From Croceimicrobium sp965228705 (GTDB lineage: Bacteria; Bacteroidota; Bacteroidia; Flavobacteriales; Schleiferiaceae), in the NCBI RefSeq assembly GCF_965228705.1, contig NZ_OZ245832.1, positions 1,550,001 through 1,614,000 on the forward strand: 64,000 nt of DNA, in the 5' to 3' direction. Positions 54,212 to 63,053 of this stretch are shown here, in pieces. The translations under genes were made by a program, and so were the position numbers. The notes below the pieces were generated by a model. The model was not told where the DNA came from. It worked only from the letters and a program-made list of their open reading frames with translations, and did not search any database. Numbering within the stretch: position 1 is the stretch's first letter; every line of letters starts with the position of its first letter.

Positions 54212-54462
54212 TGTTCTTATTTCGACTCTTATTTGTAGTTGTTTTTATCTACCTGATATCCTTCGTGGTAAGGAACTTCTTTGTGCGTCCATTTCGCCAA
54301 GGATATCAGGAAAGAGACCAATCTTCTCAAGCCAAACGGGCCCGTCAAAATGAAGGCAAAACCAGCCTAAACACCAATGGGCAAGGACGTACTCATGATA
54401 ACCACCAAATTGGTGAATACGTAGATTACGAAGAGGTAGATGATGATGATAAGGCCTCATGA
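54211..54462 (+). CDS. small membrane protein, DUF4834-like
   Basis: An 83-residue protein of unknown function. One membrane helix at residues 2-24 is followed by a short basic stretch and a long polar, acidic tail (YVDYEEVDDDDKAS). This resembles DUF4834 proteins of Bacteroidota. The GTG start shares a base with the carB stop (TAGTG), and its end overlaps wecB by 4 bases, so it is translationally linked to both. Confidence 0.75.
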   Translation: MFLFRLLFVVVFIYLISFVVRNFFVRPFRQGYQERDQSSQAKRARQNEGKTSLNTNGQGRTHDNHQIGEYVDYEEVDDDDKAS

Positions 54463-55526
54463 AAGTTGCAACGGTAGTAGGCGCCAGACCCCAATTTATT
54501 AAAGCTGCTCCGCTAAGCAGAGCCTTAAAAGCAGCCCAAATAGAAGAGTTCATCGTTCATACCGGGCAGCATCAGGACGCCAATATGAGTGGGAGCTTTT
54601 TCTCTGAATTGGGATTAGCTGAGCCGCGCTACCAACTTTCTATCAATAACCTTCCCCACGGTGCCATGACCGGAAGAATGCTCGAACAAATTGAAAGCAT
54701 TCTGCTGGGTGAACAGCCCGATATGGTAGTAGTGTTTGGAGATACAAACAGCACCTTGGCTGGAGCCTTGGCTGCCAAAAAAGCAGGCATTCCGGTAGCT
54801 CATATCGAAGCGGGAATGCGCAGTGGCTTGGATTTTCAGCCGGAGGAAATCAATCGCATCTTAACTGATCACCTCAGTAGCTTGCTTTTAACTTCCAATG
54901 AAGAGGCAAAAGAGCACCTCTTAAAAGAAGGAATTTCAGAAGATAAAATTGTGGTGAGCGGCGACTTAAGTCTCGATCTGTTTCGATGGCAAAAAACACA
55001 TCGACGTTTACCTGCAGGACTGGAACTTCCCTCCTCTTTTGCCTTACTTACCCTTCATCGACAAGAAAATGTAGATGAGCCCGCTCGTTTAAAGGCATGG
55101 ATAGAAGCTTTGGAAAAAGTAGCGAAGCATATTTCCATCGTATGCCCCCTTCACCCACGTACACAAGCTCGTTTGGATAAATTGGGATTAAGTTTACCCG
55201 CACAGATAATCCCTCCTTGTGGCCATGCGGAGATATTAGGACTTACGGAGGCCTCAACTATGGTACTCACTGATAGTGGAGGATTACAAAAAGAGGCCTA
55301 TTTTTCAGAGCGTCCTTGCTTAACTCTACGAGAAGCTACGGAGTGGACAGAATTGGTTGAGGGAGGCAGCAACATGCTTTGTGAGCCGGAGAATCTGGAA
55401 AAACATTTCTTGGAATTACAATCCAAAGCCTTAAAATATCCTGCTTTATATGGAGATGGGAAGGCTGCAATTTTTATCGCAAGAAAGATTCGGGAATTTA
55501 TTGAATCCAATAGCTCTCTTTCTTAG
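54459..55526 (+). CDS. wecB: non-hydrolysing UDP-GlcNAc 2-epimerase
   Basis: Interconverts UDP-GlcNAc and UDP-ManNAc. The 355-residue GT-B-like protein has VVGARPQFIKAAPLSRAL at the start, HTGQHQDANMSGSFF near residue 28, VFGDTNSTLAGALAAKK near 90 and LTDSGGLQKEAYF near 270. It belongs to the general WecB branch, unlike the FnlC-like enzyme at 22667-23818, so the window has two members of this fold with different roles. No ManNAc dehydrogenase partner (WecC) is adjacent. Confidence 0.92.
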   Translation: MKVATVVGARPQFIKAAPLSRALKAAQIEEFIVHTGQHQDANMSGSFFSELGLAEPRYQLSINNLPHGAMTGRMLEQIESILLGEQPDMVVVFGDTNSTLAGALAAKKAGIPVAHIEAGMRSGLDFQPEEINRILTDHLSSLLLTSNEEAKEHLLKEGISEDKIVVSGDLSLDLFRWQKTHRRLPAGLELPSSFALLTLHRQENVDEPARLKAWIEALEKVAKHISIVCPLHPRTQARLDKLGLSLPAQIIPPCGHAEILGLTEASTMVLTDSGGLQKEAYFSERPCLTLREATEWTELVEGGSNMLCEPENLEKHFLELQSKALKYPALYGDGKAAIFIARKIREFIESNSSLS

Positions 55527-55585
55527 TAAGAGCTTAGGAGATAATCAAGTCTAAGACCCTATATTTGGGCAACAATCTTACTTTG

Positions 55586-58105
55586 ATGTTAAAAAAATAC
55601 GGAATCCACCTCATTGCGATTAGCATTTTCATTGCCTTAGCCGCAATTTTCAACGCCCCTGTTTTATCCGGAAAGACCATTGAGCAAAATGATATTATGC
55701 AATATCAAGGGTCTTCCCGTGAAATAAAGGAATATCGAGATAAAGAAGATCGTCAAATTCTTTGGACCAATGTGATTTTTAGTGGCATGCCTTCATACAT
55801 GACCAGTGTTATTCATGATGGAGAAATTCTTAAAAAAATTCCATCTTTTATAAATACAATTCTCCTAGATCACTCAATTGGTTACATTTTTATGCTAATG
55901 GTGGGCTTTTACCTACTGGGAATCTCCCTAAATGCAGATCCTAGAGTAGCCATGATTGGAGCGCTAGCCTATGGGTTTTCTAGCTATTTTATAATTCTTT
56001 TAGAGGCAGGACACAATGCCAAGATCCACGCTATGGTTTATTTGCCAGCCATTCTAGCGGGGATGGTTTGGTCTTACCGACGTTCAAAAATCTTTTTAGG
56101 AGCTGGGGTTTTTGCTCTTTTCCTTTCACTAGAATTAAGCGCGAGACATCCTCAAATGTTTTATTATTTCCTCTTTATCGCAGTTCCTTTCGGTATTTAT
56201 CAAGGAGTAAAAGCTTTAATGAACAAAACATTAAATCAATGGATTAAAGCTAGCAGCCTTTTAATTGTGGGGGGCCTCTTAGCCTTAGCTACTAACTATC
56301 CTTACTTGAAGAGTACGCTTGATTTCAGCAAGCACACCATTCGTGGTAAATCTGAATTAGAGCTAAACACAGGAAATGCCACACGAGGTTTGGATAAGGA
56401 CTATATCACAAATTGGTCCTATGGTATTGATGAAAGTTGGACTCTTCTTATCCCTAATTTCAAAGGAGGAAAAACGGGAAGAATCGGCGATAACGAAACG
56501 GCATTAGACAAAGTTGACAATCGTTTTAAACAAGCCATATCGCAACAAAACTCCTACTACGGAGATCAGCCCTTTACCTCCGGGCCAGTATATGCCGGGG
56601 CTATTTTAGTCTTCCTTGCCCTTATGGCATTGATCTTTTACAAAGGAAAATTAAAGTACCTGTTTCTTGCAGTCTTCTTTTTAACCTTGGCTCTTTCTTG
56701 GGGTAAAAACTTTATGCCTCTTACCGACTTCTTTGTTGATCACTTCCCTTACTACAACAAATTTAGAGCGGTATCTTCTATGTTGGTGGTTCCTGAATTT
56801 ATTCTGCCTTTATTGGCAATTTTAGGATTATCCACCATTACTCAATGGTCTAAATCAGATTGGAATCAAGATTTACAAATCCCAATTATTGGCAAAAGAA
56901 GTAAGCTCAAGGTATTCTACATTGGTAGTGGAGCACTACTGCTATTCTTAGCCCTAAATTATGTAAGCCCAGCTCTCTTTAATACCTTTTTGAGTAATCA
57001 AGAAGCGGAGACCTTACCGAAGGCCTTGAGCGAGGCCGGATTCAATAGCGATCAATCCAATCTCTTTATGGAGTCCTTAGAAAGCGCTCGCATGGGTATT
57101 TTCAAAGCGGATGTTTTACGCAGTTTGTTCTTTATTTTAATAGGTTCCGCACTAACCTGGCTTTTCGCTCAGGGTCAGTTAAGGAAAAACACCTATATCC
57201 TTGGATTGGGATTATTAATAGTAATCGACCTGTTTGTTGTTGACAAACGTTATTTAAACAGCGATAACTTTGTGAAAGAGCAAAAATTGGATGAAAACTA
57301 TGGTGTTAAACCTACGGTTGCTGATCAGTTTATAATTCGGGAATATGCAAATGACCCCTATTTCCGAACCTTAAATCTTACCGTATCTCCATTTAATGAT
57401 GCTACTACATCTTTTTACCACTACAGCTTAGGTGGATACCATGGGGCTAAGCTTAAGATATATCAAGAGTTGATCGAACATCAGTTGACAAATGAAATTG
57501 ACATTTTCCGCAATGCACTGAATAGTCAACAATTTAGCCCTAATCTGTTTTTACAAACTCCGGCTATGCGTATGCTTAATATGCGTTATGCCATCATCAA
57601 TCCAAATTCCCAACCAATTGAGAATACCTATAGATTAGGTAATGCTTGGGCCGTGCAAAACATTCAAAGTGTAGAAAGTGCCAATGATGAATTGTTTGGA
57701 TTAAAGAATATTGATCCGAGTGAAACTGCAATAATGCGAAAAGCCTTTGCAGACAAAGCAGGGTCTTTACCTGCCAATGCTGGAAATGCAGAAATTAAAC
57801 TTAGTAGTTACGATCCAGAGATTTTAGAATACAACTATCAGAGTGCTACAGAAAATCTAGTGGTGTTTTCTGAGATTTGGTATCCTGAACATTGGAAAGT
57901 TACAATTGACGGAGAACCAGCTGAATTACTTCGTGCGAATTATGTATTGCGAGCTCTTAAAGTTCCTGCAGGAAAGCATGACATTAAAATGGAATTTACA
58001 GCGGTAGACAATTACAAAGGAATTGAATCCGTAAGCTTAGTATCCAGTGTCCTGATCTTACTCCTTCTCCCATTCAGTATTTACTATCAAAATAAGATCT
58101 CTTAA
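55586..58105 (+). CDS. YfhO-family membrane protein
   Basis: A large membrane protein of 839 residues from the ATG at 55586; an in-frame TTG at 55565 is possible but less likely. It has about 12-14 hydrophobic helices with a long N-terminal loop (QNDIMQYQGSSREIKEYRDKEDRQILW) and a C-terminal soluble beta-rich region (EIWYPEHWKVTIDGEPAELLRANYVLRAL) before a final helix. This is the YfhO pattern, a GT-C-like family linked in Gram-positives to lipoteichoic acid glycosylation. Its job in Bacteroidota is not established. A TATATTTG at 55560-55567 could be its -7 element. Confidence 0.85.
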   Translation: MLKKYGIHLIAISIFIALAAIFNAPVLSGKTIEQNDIMQYQGSSREIKEYRDKEDRQILWTNVIFSGMPSYMTSVIHDGEILKKIPSFINTILLDHSIGYIFMLMVGFYLLGISLNADPRVAMIGALAYGFSSYFIILLEAGHNAKIHAMVYLPAILAGMVWSYRRSKIFLGAGVFALFLSLELSARHPQMFYYFLFIAVPFGIYQGVKALMNKTLNQWIKASSLLIVGGLLALATNYPYLKSTLDFSKHTIRGKSELELNTGNATRGLDKDYITNWSYGIDESWTLLIPNFKGGKTGRIGDNETALDKVDNRFKQAISQQNSYYGDQPFTSGPVYAGAILVFLALMALIFYKGKLKYLFLAVFFLTLALSWGKNFMPLTDFFVDHFPYYNKFRAVSSMLVVPEFILPLLAILGLSTITQWSKSDWNQDLQIPIIGKRSKLKVFYIGSGALLLFLALNYVSPALFNTFLSNQEAETLPKALSEAGFNSDQSNLFMESLESARMGIFKADVLRSLFFILIGSALTWLFAQGQLRKNTYILGLGLLIVIDLFVVDKRYLNSDNFVKEQKLDENYGVKPTVADQFIIREYANDPYFRTLNLTVSPFNDATTSFYHYSLGGYHGAKLKIYQELIEHQLTNEIDIFRNALNSQQFSPNLFLQTPAMRMLNMRYAIINPNSQPIENTYRLGNAWAVQNIQSVESANDELFGLKNIDPSETAIMRKAFADKAGSLPANAGNAEIKLSSYDPEILEYNYQSATENLVVFSEIWYPEHWKVTIDGEPAELLRANYVLRALKVPAGKHDIKMEFTAVDNYKGIESVSLVSSVLILLLLPFSIYYQNKIS

Positions 58106-58110
58106 GAACC

Positions 58111-58752
58111 ATGATGAATCATATAAAGAAAGTTCTACTGCTAGCTCCCCATACAGATGACGCCGAATTAGGATGTGGTGGAACTATGGCTAAATTCCTA
58201 GAACATGATATTGAAGTTCATGTTGCCGCATTTAGTACCGCCAGGGCATCTTTACCCACCGGAAGTGATCCCGATTTATTGAAAAATGAATTCATCTCTG
58301 CGATGGACTTCTTTGAAATTCCAAGAGAGCAACTTCGAATTTATGACTATGAAGTGCGTAAATTGAATTATTCCCGTCAGGAAGTGTTGGAAGAATTGGT
58401 AAAACTGCGTCAAGAAATTGCCCCAGATATGGTTTTAGTTCCCAGTGGATCTGACCTGCATCAAGATCATCAAGTCCTATATGCTGAAGGCTTACGAGCT
58501 TTTAAAGAAATAACTGTTTGGGGATATGAATTGCCTTGGAACCATATAAGCTTTTCTGCTCAAGCCTTTGTTACCCTGGAGGAAAAACATATCCAAAAAA
58601 AATGGGAAGCCTTACTGCATTATAAATCTCAATTTGTAAAACAGCGCCAATATTTCACTGAAGAATTTATTCGGGGCTTGGCAACGGTGCGTGGAACCCA
58701 GGTACGTGCGCCATACGCTGAGGCTTATGAGGTAATTCGAACCCGCTGGTAG
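58111..58752 (+). CDS. PIG-L family deacetylase
   Basis: A zinc-dependent N-deacetylase fold of 213 residues. The metal motif PHTDDAELGCGG is near residues 12-23 (PHxDD), and SGSDLHQDHQVLY near 112 gives the third metal-binding His. Members act on GlcNAc-containing lipids, mycothiol/bacillithiol intermediates or nucleotide sugars. It has no signal peptide, so a cytoplasmic sugar substrate is likely. It follows the YfhO gene by 5 bases. A second Met 3 bases downstream is an equal start. Confidence 0.88.
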   Translation: MMNHIKKVLLLAPHTDDAELGCGGTMAKFLEHDIEVHVAAFSTARASLPTGSDPDLLKNEFISAMDFFEIPREQLRIYDYEVRKLNYSRQEVLEELVKLRQEIAPDMVLVPSGSDLHQDHQVLYAEGLRAFKEITVWGYELPWNHISFSAQAFVTLEEKHIQKKWEALLHYKSQFVKQRQYFTEEFIRGLATVRGTQVRAPYAEAYEVIRTRW

Positions 58753-58810
58753 CCTGGAGGCCAGCACCTATCGTCATAAATGTCTTAACTTTAACCAAAT
58801 TTCTTAATTC

Positions 58811-60283
58811 ATGAAAAAAATTATCTGCCTGCTATCAATCTTCAGTACATCGCTTATGGCTCAAAGTACTGTAACCAATACCTTTACCCCATCTAAAGAT
58901 GCTATGATTCGCCAATTAGGCGGTGTGGGAGATCAAAATAACTATGGAACCTATCCTTGGGTAAATATGCACGCTTGGACCAATAGCAATCAAACTGTTG
59001 TTCACCGTTCATTAATTGACTTCAACTTAAGTTCTATTGCCAATTCCAGTATCGTAGATTCAGCATTTTTAATTCTTCAGGTACCGCCGAGTGGAAGTCA
59101 ATACAGCACAGGCCATTACCTACAAGAAAACAATAGTTGTTCTGTAAAGAGAATAACCGAAGCATGGCAAGAGTTTCAGGTTAATTGGATTAATCAGCCT
59201 GCTGTAACTTCAACAAATGAGGTTATTATGGCGAATTCTACCAGTGCCTATCAAAGCTATAGAGTTGACGTAACCGCCTTGGTTCAAGACATGGTTAACA
59301 ATCCTCAAACCAGTCATGGCTTCTATATTCAACTTCTTAATGAGGCCTACTATCGTCGAATGGTTTTTGCTTCAAGTGAAAGTTCTTACAGTCAGTTAAT
59401 CCCTAAACTTGAAGTAACTCACACCAGTAATGTGCAAACACCAGTAACAACGGTACAACTTCCGGCCAAGCAGGATGCCATGATTCGCGAATACAACAAT
59501 GCCGGTGATAATACTAATTATGGTAATTACCGATGGAATAATATGCATGCATGGAGCAATAATGGTTCTCCGGTAAATCATCGCTCCTTGATCGAATTTG
59601 ATCTAAGTGCTATTCCTACCGCTGCAATTTTACAATCCGCTTATTTAGAATTAAAAATGGATCGCGACCCTACTGCTTCTCAGTATACCAGTGGTCATGA
59701 TTTTTCCAGTTCTAATGCTTGTGTAATTAGTAGAATTACAACTCCATGGCAGGAATACCAGGTTACTTGGAATAATCAACCTAGCATTACCAATCAGAAC
59801 TCAATTAATGTTCCAGCATCTACCCAGGCCTTTCAAGATTATAGCATTGATGTAACCTCTTTAGTAGCTGATATGCTAGCTGATACAAGTCAGGCTCATG
59901 GTTTTTACATTCAACTTCAGAATGAAACCTACTACCGTAGAATGGTTTTTGCCAGTCGAGACAACCCCGATAGCACCGCACATCCCAAATTAATACTGAA
60001 TTTTTCCAATGGATTAAGTGTACGGAAAGAAGAGAATCTTGTTGATATCAGTGTATATCCTAATCCTAGCTATGGTGAGGTTACTGTATCCCTTCCTCAA
60101 ACAATAGCGGAAAAACATTTAATTACTTTTTATGATTTAGCTGGTCAAGAATTATTGAAACAGGCGATTGATCAAACTTCAATAAAGTTAAATATTGAAC
60201 GTTTCAACTCAGGAATCCTTATATACCGAATAACAAATGGAGCTGGATATCAAGTCAATACCGGTAAGTTAATACTAAAATAG
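58811..60283 (+). CDS. T9SS-exported protein with two DNRLRE/CBM96-like domains
   Basis: A secreted or surface protein of 490 residues. A signal peptide (MKKIICLLSIFSTSLMAQ) is followed by two tandem repeats of about 190 residues, near 19-200 and 205-400. They share SKDAMIRQ/KQDAMIRE, HRSLIDFNLS/HRSLIEFDLS, AWQEFQVNW/PWQEYQVTW and HGFYIQL..YYRRMVFAS. This pattern fits the DNRLRE or CBM96-like beta-sandwich that binds polysaccharides such as alginate in some proteins. The C-terminal 75 residues are a T9SS type A sorting domain (VYPNPSYGEVTVSL, ending LILK). Ligand binding is inferred. Confidence 0.88.
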   Translation: MKKIICLLSIFSTSLMAQSTVTNTFTPSKDAMIRQLGGVGDQNNYGTYPWVNMHAWTNSNQTVVHRSLIDFNLSSIANSSIVDSAFLILQVPPSGSQYSTGHYLQENNSCSVKRITEAWQEFQVNWINQPAVTSTNEVIMANSTSAYQSYRVDVTALVQDMVNNPQTSHGFYIQLLNEAYYRRMVFASSESSYSQLIPKLEVTHTSNVQTPVTTVQLPAKQDAMIREYNNAGDNTNYGNYRWNNMHAWSNNGSPVNHRSLIEFDLSAIPTAAILQSAYLELKMDRDPTASQYTSGHDFSSSNACVISRITTPWQEYQVTWNNQPSITNQNSINVPASTQAFQDYSIDVTSLVADMLADTSQAHGFYIQLQNETYYRRMVFASRDNPDSTAHPKLILNFSNGLSVRKEENLVDISVYPNPSYGEVTVSLPQTIAEKHLITFYDLAGQELLKQAIDQTSIKLNIERFNSGILIYRITNGAGYQVNTGKLILK

Positions 60284-60311
60284 CCGAATACAAATTTTGT
60301 ATTTTAACATT

Positions 60312-60341
60312 GAGGGGGATTTAATCCCCCTCTTTCTTTTT
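60312..60341 (+). terminator. terminator after the DNRLRE protein gene
   Basis: The stem GAGGGGGATT/AATCCCCCTC is followed by a T-rich tract (TTTCTTTTTAT), 29 bases after the stop. Confidence 0.85.
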
Positions 60342-60419
60342 ATATTAAGCCATAATTCTCATACAATTTAAACAGTTGTGTGATATCATTAATCTCTTCA
60401 CTATTTAACCTTTTTTAAC

Positions 60420-62363
60420 ATGAAAAAAGTACTTTTTTTATTATTCACATTTGCATCGCTCTCTCTTATGAGCCAAACAACATTCAGTGGAACTCAACTC
60501 CCTGTTTATGTAGGTGACAATTCAAATTCTGGCGCCAAAGGAAACATTTTAGAAATAGAAGCTACTGCGACCAATGGCAGTCGAGAAAGACTTGCTAAGT
60601 TCAATCTATCTAATACTGACACTACAGAGGTGTTAGAGTTTCGAAACGGGACTGATGATAATAGCCACTTTTTACCTGTGATTCAAGGATACCGACAATC
60701 CTCAGCCGGCAGTGGGTTAATCTTAATTGGAAGCTGTGATGATGGTAGTGATATTGGAAGCAGTCCATTATTAACCTTTGACAGCAGAACATACACGGAC
60801 TATTACGGCAGTGGCAATGACGATCCAGCTGGCCCAGAAGGTGTTACCACAAGACCATTATTTGGGTGGCAAGAAAATGGAACACGGCACATGACTATGA
60901 ATGCTGACGGACAATTAGGAATTGGAACTAGTGCGCCTAGTGCAACTTTACACACTGATGGAACAGTCCGATTTGAAAACCTTACAACTAGCTCTGAAAA
61001 TAACATTTTAGTAATTGATGCTTCAGGCAATTTGGGCTATAAAAGCTTTTCCAGCTTTAATTCAATTACGAATAATTGTGTCACTACCAATTTAATTACA
61101 AAATCTAATGCCTCTGGAAACCTGGATTGTAGTCAGATTTATGACGATGGAACGGGAGTTGGTATAAACACCAGTTCCCCAAGTGGAAGATTTGAAGTTT
61201 TAGATGATCGCAATTCCTCTTCGGCTGGCACTCATCATTTCTATTTCCACACCACTAGCCCAAGTGGAAATAATAACGCTAACCTAATGACGATGAGTGC
61301 TGCGCGAGGAGACGGTGCATCAGGATGGTTACTCAGTCTTTCAAACGCTAACGGCGAGGCCTTCCGAATTGCCGCAAATCGAAATGTTGGGGTGAATACG
61401 ACAACTCCCTCGGCTAAATTTCATGTCAATGGTTCAGTTCGCTTTGAAGGTACAACTACCAATAATAGCCTTTCTAGCATCTTAGTCATTGATGGTTCCG
61501 GAAATCTTTACAAAAGAGACGCAAGCACTCTAGGAGGTGGCATTTCAAATTCATGTACCACCACCAATTACATCCCTAAGGTATCCGGTAGCTCAGGAGA
61601 CCTTAGTTGTAGTCAAATTCAAGATGACGGAAGTACTGTAGGCATCAATGGCATCCAAAACACTTATTTAGATGCGAGTAGTGTAACTCATAATCTGCGT
61701 CTATACGTGAATGGTAATGCACTATTTACTGGAAATGCCTTTGAAACTTCAGATAAAAGAAAAAAAACTAATATCAATCAAATATTAAATTCAAGTGATA
61801 TTTTAAATGGTCTAAAAGGATATTCCTACAACTTAATCCAATCTGATGGGTCACTGGGATCTGCTACATATGGGGTTATGGCTCAAGAAGTTCAAAAAGT
61901 TGCACCAGAATTAGTAATAACCACAGAAGATGGAACCTTAGCTGTAAATTACCATGGCTTGATTCCGATCCTTATCGAAGCTAATAACGAGCAAACAAAA
62001 GAAATCGAATTGCAAAACACGAAAATTCAAGAACTTGAGAGTAAGTTGAATTTGTTAATGGCGAAAATGAATGATTTAGAAGGAGCTGAAAATCAAAATA
62101 TCAAAAATTTTGAATTTAATGCAGTGCCTAATCCCACGAGTAAAAATCAAGGATTAACTTTAAAAACTGAGATACCATTTGACTATCAAGAAGCAAAAGT
62201 TGTTATTTTCAACCTAAATGGCAAACTAATTAATACGCAATTAATAGATTCTAAAACTGAGACCAACATAAATACCAGTGCTATGGAAGCGGGTATATAC
62301 CTCTATACAATAATTGTAGATGGCATTGAAGGTACTATGAAAAAGGTGGTGTTAACTAACTAA
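60420..62363 (+). CDS. tail-fibre-like protein with S74 chaperone domain and T9SS tail
   Basis: A secreted, repeat-rich protein of 647 residues. A signal peptide (ending MSQ) is followed by beta-helical, Ser/Thr/Asn-rich repeats such as GIGTSAPSATLH and SQIYDDGTGVGIN. A peptidase S74-type intramolecular chaperone domain follows: S444 and K449 in SDKRKKTNI, YGVMAQEVQKVAPELV near 482 and a coiled coil (IELQNTKIQELESKLNLL). The C-terminus is a T9SS type A sorting domain (NAVPNPTSKNQG, GIYLYTIIVDG). S74 domains trimerise and cut themselves at the Ser, which would separate the T9SS tail from the fibre. The host-cell role is unknown. Confidence 0.87.
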   Translation: MKKVLFLLFTFASLSLMSQTTFSGTQLPVYVGDNSNSGAKGNILEIEATATNGSRERLAKFNLSNTDTTEVLEFRNGTDDNSHFLPVIQGYRQSSAGSGLILIGSCDDGSDIGSSPLLTFDSRTYTDYYGSGNDDPAGPEGVTTRPLFGWQENGTRHMTMNADGQLGIGTSAPSATLHTDGTVRFENLTTSSENNILVIDASGNLGYKSFSSFNSITNNCVTTNLITKSNASGNLDCSQIYDDGTGVGINTSSPSGRFEVLDDRNSSSAGTHHFYFHTTSPSGNNNANLMTMSAARGDGASGWLLSLSNANGEAFRIAANRNVGVNTTTPSAKFHVNGSVRFEGTTTNNSLSSILVIDGSGNLYKRDASTLGGGISNSCTTTNYIPKVSGSSGDLSCSQIQDDGSTVGINGIQNTYLDASSVTHNLRLYVNGNALFTGNAFETSDKRKKTNINQILNSSDILNGLKGYSYNLIQSDGSLGSATYGVMAQEVQKVAPELVITTEDGTLAVNYHGLIPILIEANNEQTKEIELQNTKIQELESKLNLLMAKMNDLEGAENQNIKNFEFNAVPNPTSKNQGLTLKTEIPFDYQEAKVVIFNLNGKLINTQLIDSKTETNINTSAMEAGIYLYTIIVDGIEGTMKKVVLTN

Positions 62364-62372
62364 TTCAGAGTC

Positions 62373-63053
62373 TTAGATAAAGTCACCGGCATTATCGCCT
62401 TCGCACATAATAAGATCAATAACTGATAAATGGGAGATGAATTCATCTCCCATTTGCTTATATACCGGTGGCTCATATTCCTGATAAAGGAGTTCGATAT
62501 TGGCCGCTTGGTAGGCCTCCAGATCATTGTATTTTTTCGCACCTTGACCAGATAAATATTGATCCGCTCCCACAATTTTGCACAGATTAATAATCTGTTC
62601 GCTCTTCGTGCCAAGATCACCCGGTAAATTACTCATCCGCTGCATGGGAGTGTCAATCTTTAAAACCCCTCTAAAGAATTCGATTATTTCAATATTCAAG
62701 GCTGCCAAATTGGGGTACTCGGTTAAAAGTATCTTCTCTATTTGAGGATAATATTGATCAAAGTAAGGGGCCTTTCCATAGGCGTGCTTAAGGCTATTCA
62801 GGGCCTTGCTTTGCCATTTCTGAGAATAGTCTATCGCTAGTTCAATAAATGACACATCTCTACCTTTTGAATGACTCACAGAAACACCCAACCATTGCGC
62901 CTCCCCTTGGCTATTTTTGAACTTATTTCGATTACAAATATGACGATGAACATATTGGACCGTATCCATCAAGATATATTGGTCGCAATCCTTCATCTTC
63001 TTAAAATAACCTTGCCAGGGCATAAAATTCGGTTGATGTACTGCTAGAATCAT
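62373..63053 (-). CDS. WbqC-like family protein
   Basis: A 226-residue protein that starts MILAVHQPNFMPWQGYFKKM and contains DTVQYVHRHICNRNK, the signature of the WbqC family found in O-antigen and polysaccharide loci. Its biochemical role is not established, though some members sit with formyl- and sulfotransferases. It overlaps the sulfotransferase gene by 4 bases, so the two are coupled. Confidence 0.85.
   Translation of the reverse strand: MILAVHQPNFMPWQGYFKKMKDCDQYILMDTVQYVHRHICNRNKFKNSQGEAQWLGVSVSHSKGRDVSFIELAIDYSQKWQSKALNSLKHAYGKAPYFDQYYPQIEKILLTEYPNLAALNIEIIEFFRGVLKIDTPMQRMSNLPGDLGTKSEQIINLCKIVGADQYLSGQGAKKYNDLEAYQAANIELLYQEYEPPVYKQMGDEFISHLSVIDLIMCEGDNAGDFI

Noticed and set aside
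60285..60300. TACAAATTTTGTA as a promoter or operator
   Set aside because: It lies between a stop codon and a clear terminator, is AT-rich and only near-palindromic.
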